From JACRDV01 sp024860865 [NCBI: Methanobacteriota archaeon] (GTDB taxonomy: Archaea; JACRDV01): 25,188 bases of DNA. Positions within the stretch are counted from its first letter, which is position 1. Every line of letters begins with the position of its first letter. This document shows positions 24,459 through 25,188 of this stretch, piece by piece. The stretch is from contig JACRDV010000155.1 of assembly GCA_024860865.1 (NCBI GenBank), forward strand, positions 1 through 25,188. The letters are read 5' to 3'. Made by a program: the position numbers and the translations under genes. The notes beneath the pieces were generated by a model that was not told where the DNA came from, ran no database searches, and saw only the letters and a list, made by a program, of their open reading frames with translations.

Positions 24459-25188
24459 TGGCAGAAAAATTAATAATCCAAGGGTTTAAACAATTTGGAG
24501 GAAAGCATTGTCAGACCGCTGCATTGAGGAATATCTTGGATTATCATGGCTTGCATCTTTCAGAAGAGATGCTATTAGGTTTGATGGGAGGAGTTGGATT
24601 CGTTTACTGGTATATGAGACTTATGCCAGCTCCTTTTATTGGCACCAGGTTTGGGAAGCGTGAAGAACCTTTGATAGATGTATGCAAAAGAATTGGCGGT
24701 AATGCCACTATATTTCAAACTACAAGTGCTGAAAAAGGGTATGAGGAATTAAAAGAATTACTCCGTGCAGGAGAACCAGCTTATGTATTCGTAGATATGG
24801 CTTATCTTTCTTATATGGCTATTCCAGAAGTAGCTCATTTTGGTGGTCATACTGTCGTTGTCTATGGCTTAGATGAGCAAGAGGACAAAGTCTACATTTC
24901 AGATCGTGGGAAAAGTCCGGTAACAGTTAGTATAGAGGACCTAAAGAAAGCAAGAAATTCAAAATTTCCTCCGTTTCCCCCGAAGAATAAACTGCTGAAG
25001 GTAAAATATCCTTCAAAGGTTGGGAATTTGGAAGAGGGGATCAAAGAAGGAATTAAAGAATGCTGCGCAAATATGTTAAAACCACCGATAAAAAATCTTG
25101 GTCTCACCGGGATAAAGAAATGGGCGAGTTTAGTGCCAAAGTGGCCAGAACAATTTAAAGGAATAAATCTGTTCGGTTGTCTTTTTAA
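24459..25188 (+). CDS. BtrH_N-domain cysteine peptidase/acyltransferase-like protein (partial)
   Basis: Open frame from ATG 24459 to the window edge (243 residues, no stop reached). GGAGGT at 24446-24451 lies 7 nt before the ATG; an earlier in-frame ATG at 24444 overlaps that site and is rejected. The start MAEKLIIQGFKQFGGKHCQT places a Cys at 18; HFGGHTVVVYG gives His121 and VYISDRGKSP gives Asp139, the Cys-His-Asp set of the butirosin-BtrH N-terminal/C39-like fold. Members act as acyltransferases or peptidases on carrier-bound or peptide substrates. The downstream part may be a DUF4872-like domain. It follows the attC-like site at 24342-24426. Confidence 0.7.

Noticed and set aside
1-25188. 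CRISPR arrays, rRNA or tRNA genes, transposases, integrase
   Set aside because: Read for on both strands and none found; the only regular repeats are the two 24-nt copies at 23.4 kb.

Overview
The window looks like chromosomal DNA from an AT-rich archaeon, possibly of the Bathyarchaeia/Thermoproteota kind; that rank is a guess. The archaeal signs are a Tfx-family regulator, a KaiC/RAD55-type protein, the split purine genes purS/purQ with a short PurL, an AMMECR1/Memo-associated radical SAM gene, an EhaR-like HAD protein, A/T-rich TATA boxes sitting about 25 nt ahead of leaderless ATGs, and many TTG/GTG starts coupled by 1-4 nt overlaps.

Left part (1-6.9 kb): the minus-strand N-terminus of an AmrS-type radical SAM gene and thiL, which runs in frame out of a decayed PIN-domain toxin gene. 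A small Cys-rich double-TM protein and a KaiC-like protein with a ruined P-loop follow. Next comes a compact tungstate/molybdate module: tfx, divergent tupABC, and convergent mobA.

Middle (7.1-13.9 kb): a tight purine biosynthesis operon purC-purS-purQ-purL-purF-purD. It supplies PRA synthase, GAR synthetase, the three FGAM synthase subunits and SAICAR synthetase; purM, purN/T, purE and purB are not in the window.

Right part (13.9-25.2 kb): an accessory region. It holds an AAA/OLD-like ATPase plus TOPRIM/DUF4276-like pair that resembles RloAB/AbiL/PARIS-type defence modules, a more GC-rich SNF2 helicase plus SWIM zinc-finger pair, a VapBC toxin-antitoxin pair, and an EhaR-like HAD protein behind a promoter with a clear inverted repeat. 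At the far right, two consecutive genes with strong Shine-Dalgarno sites each follow the same 11-mer, GTTAGGCGAAA. That 11-mer closes a foldable 77-85 nt element resembling an integron attC site. The 993-bp unit between the two has the layout of a gene cassette and carries a squalene-cyclase/prenyltransferase-like gene broken by one frameshift. The next unit carries a BtrH_N-like gene cut by the window end. No integron integrase is in view. This possible archaeal cassette array is the most unusual thing in the window.
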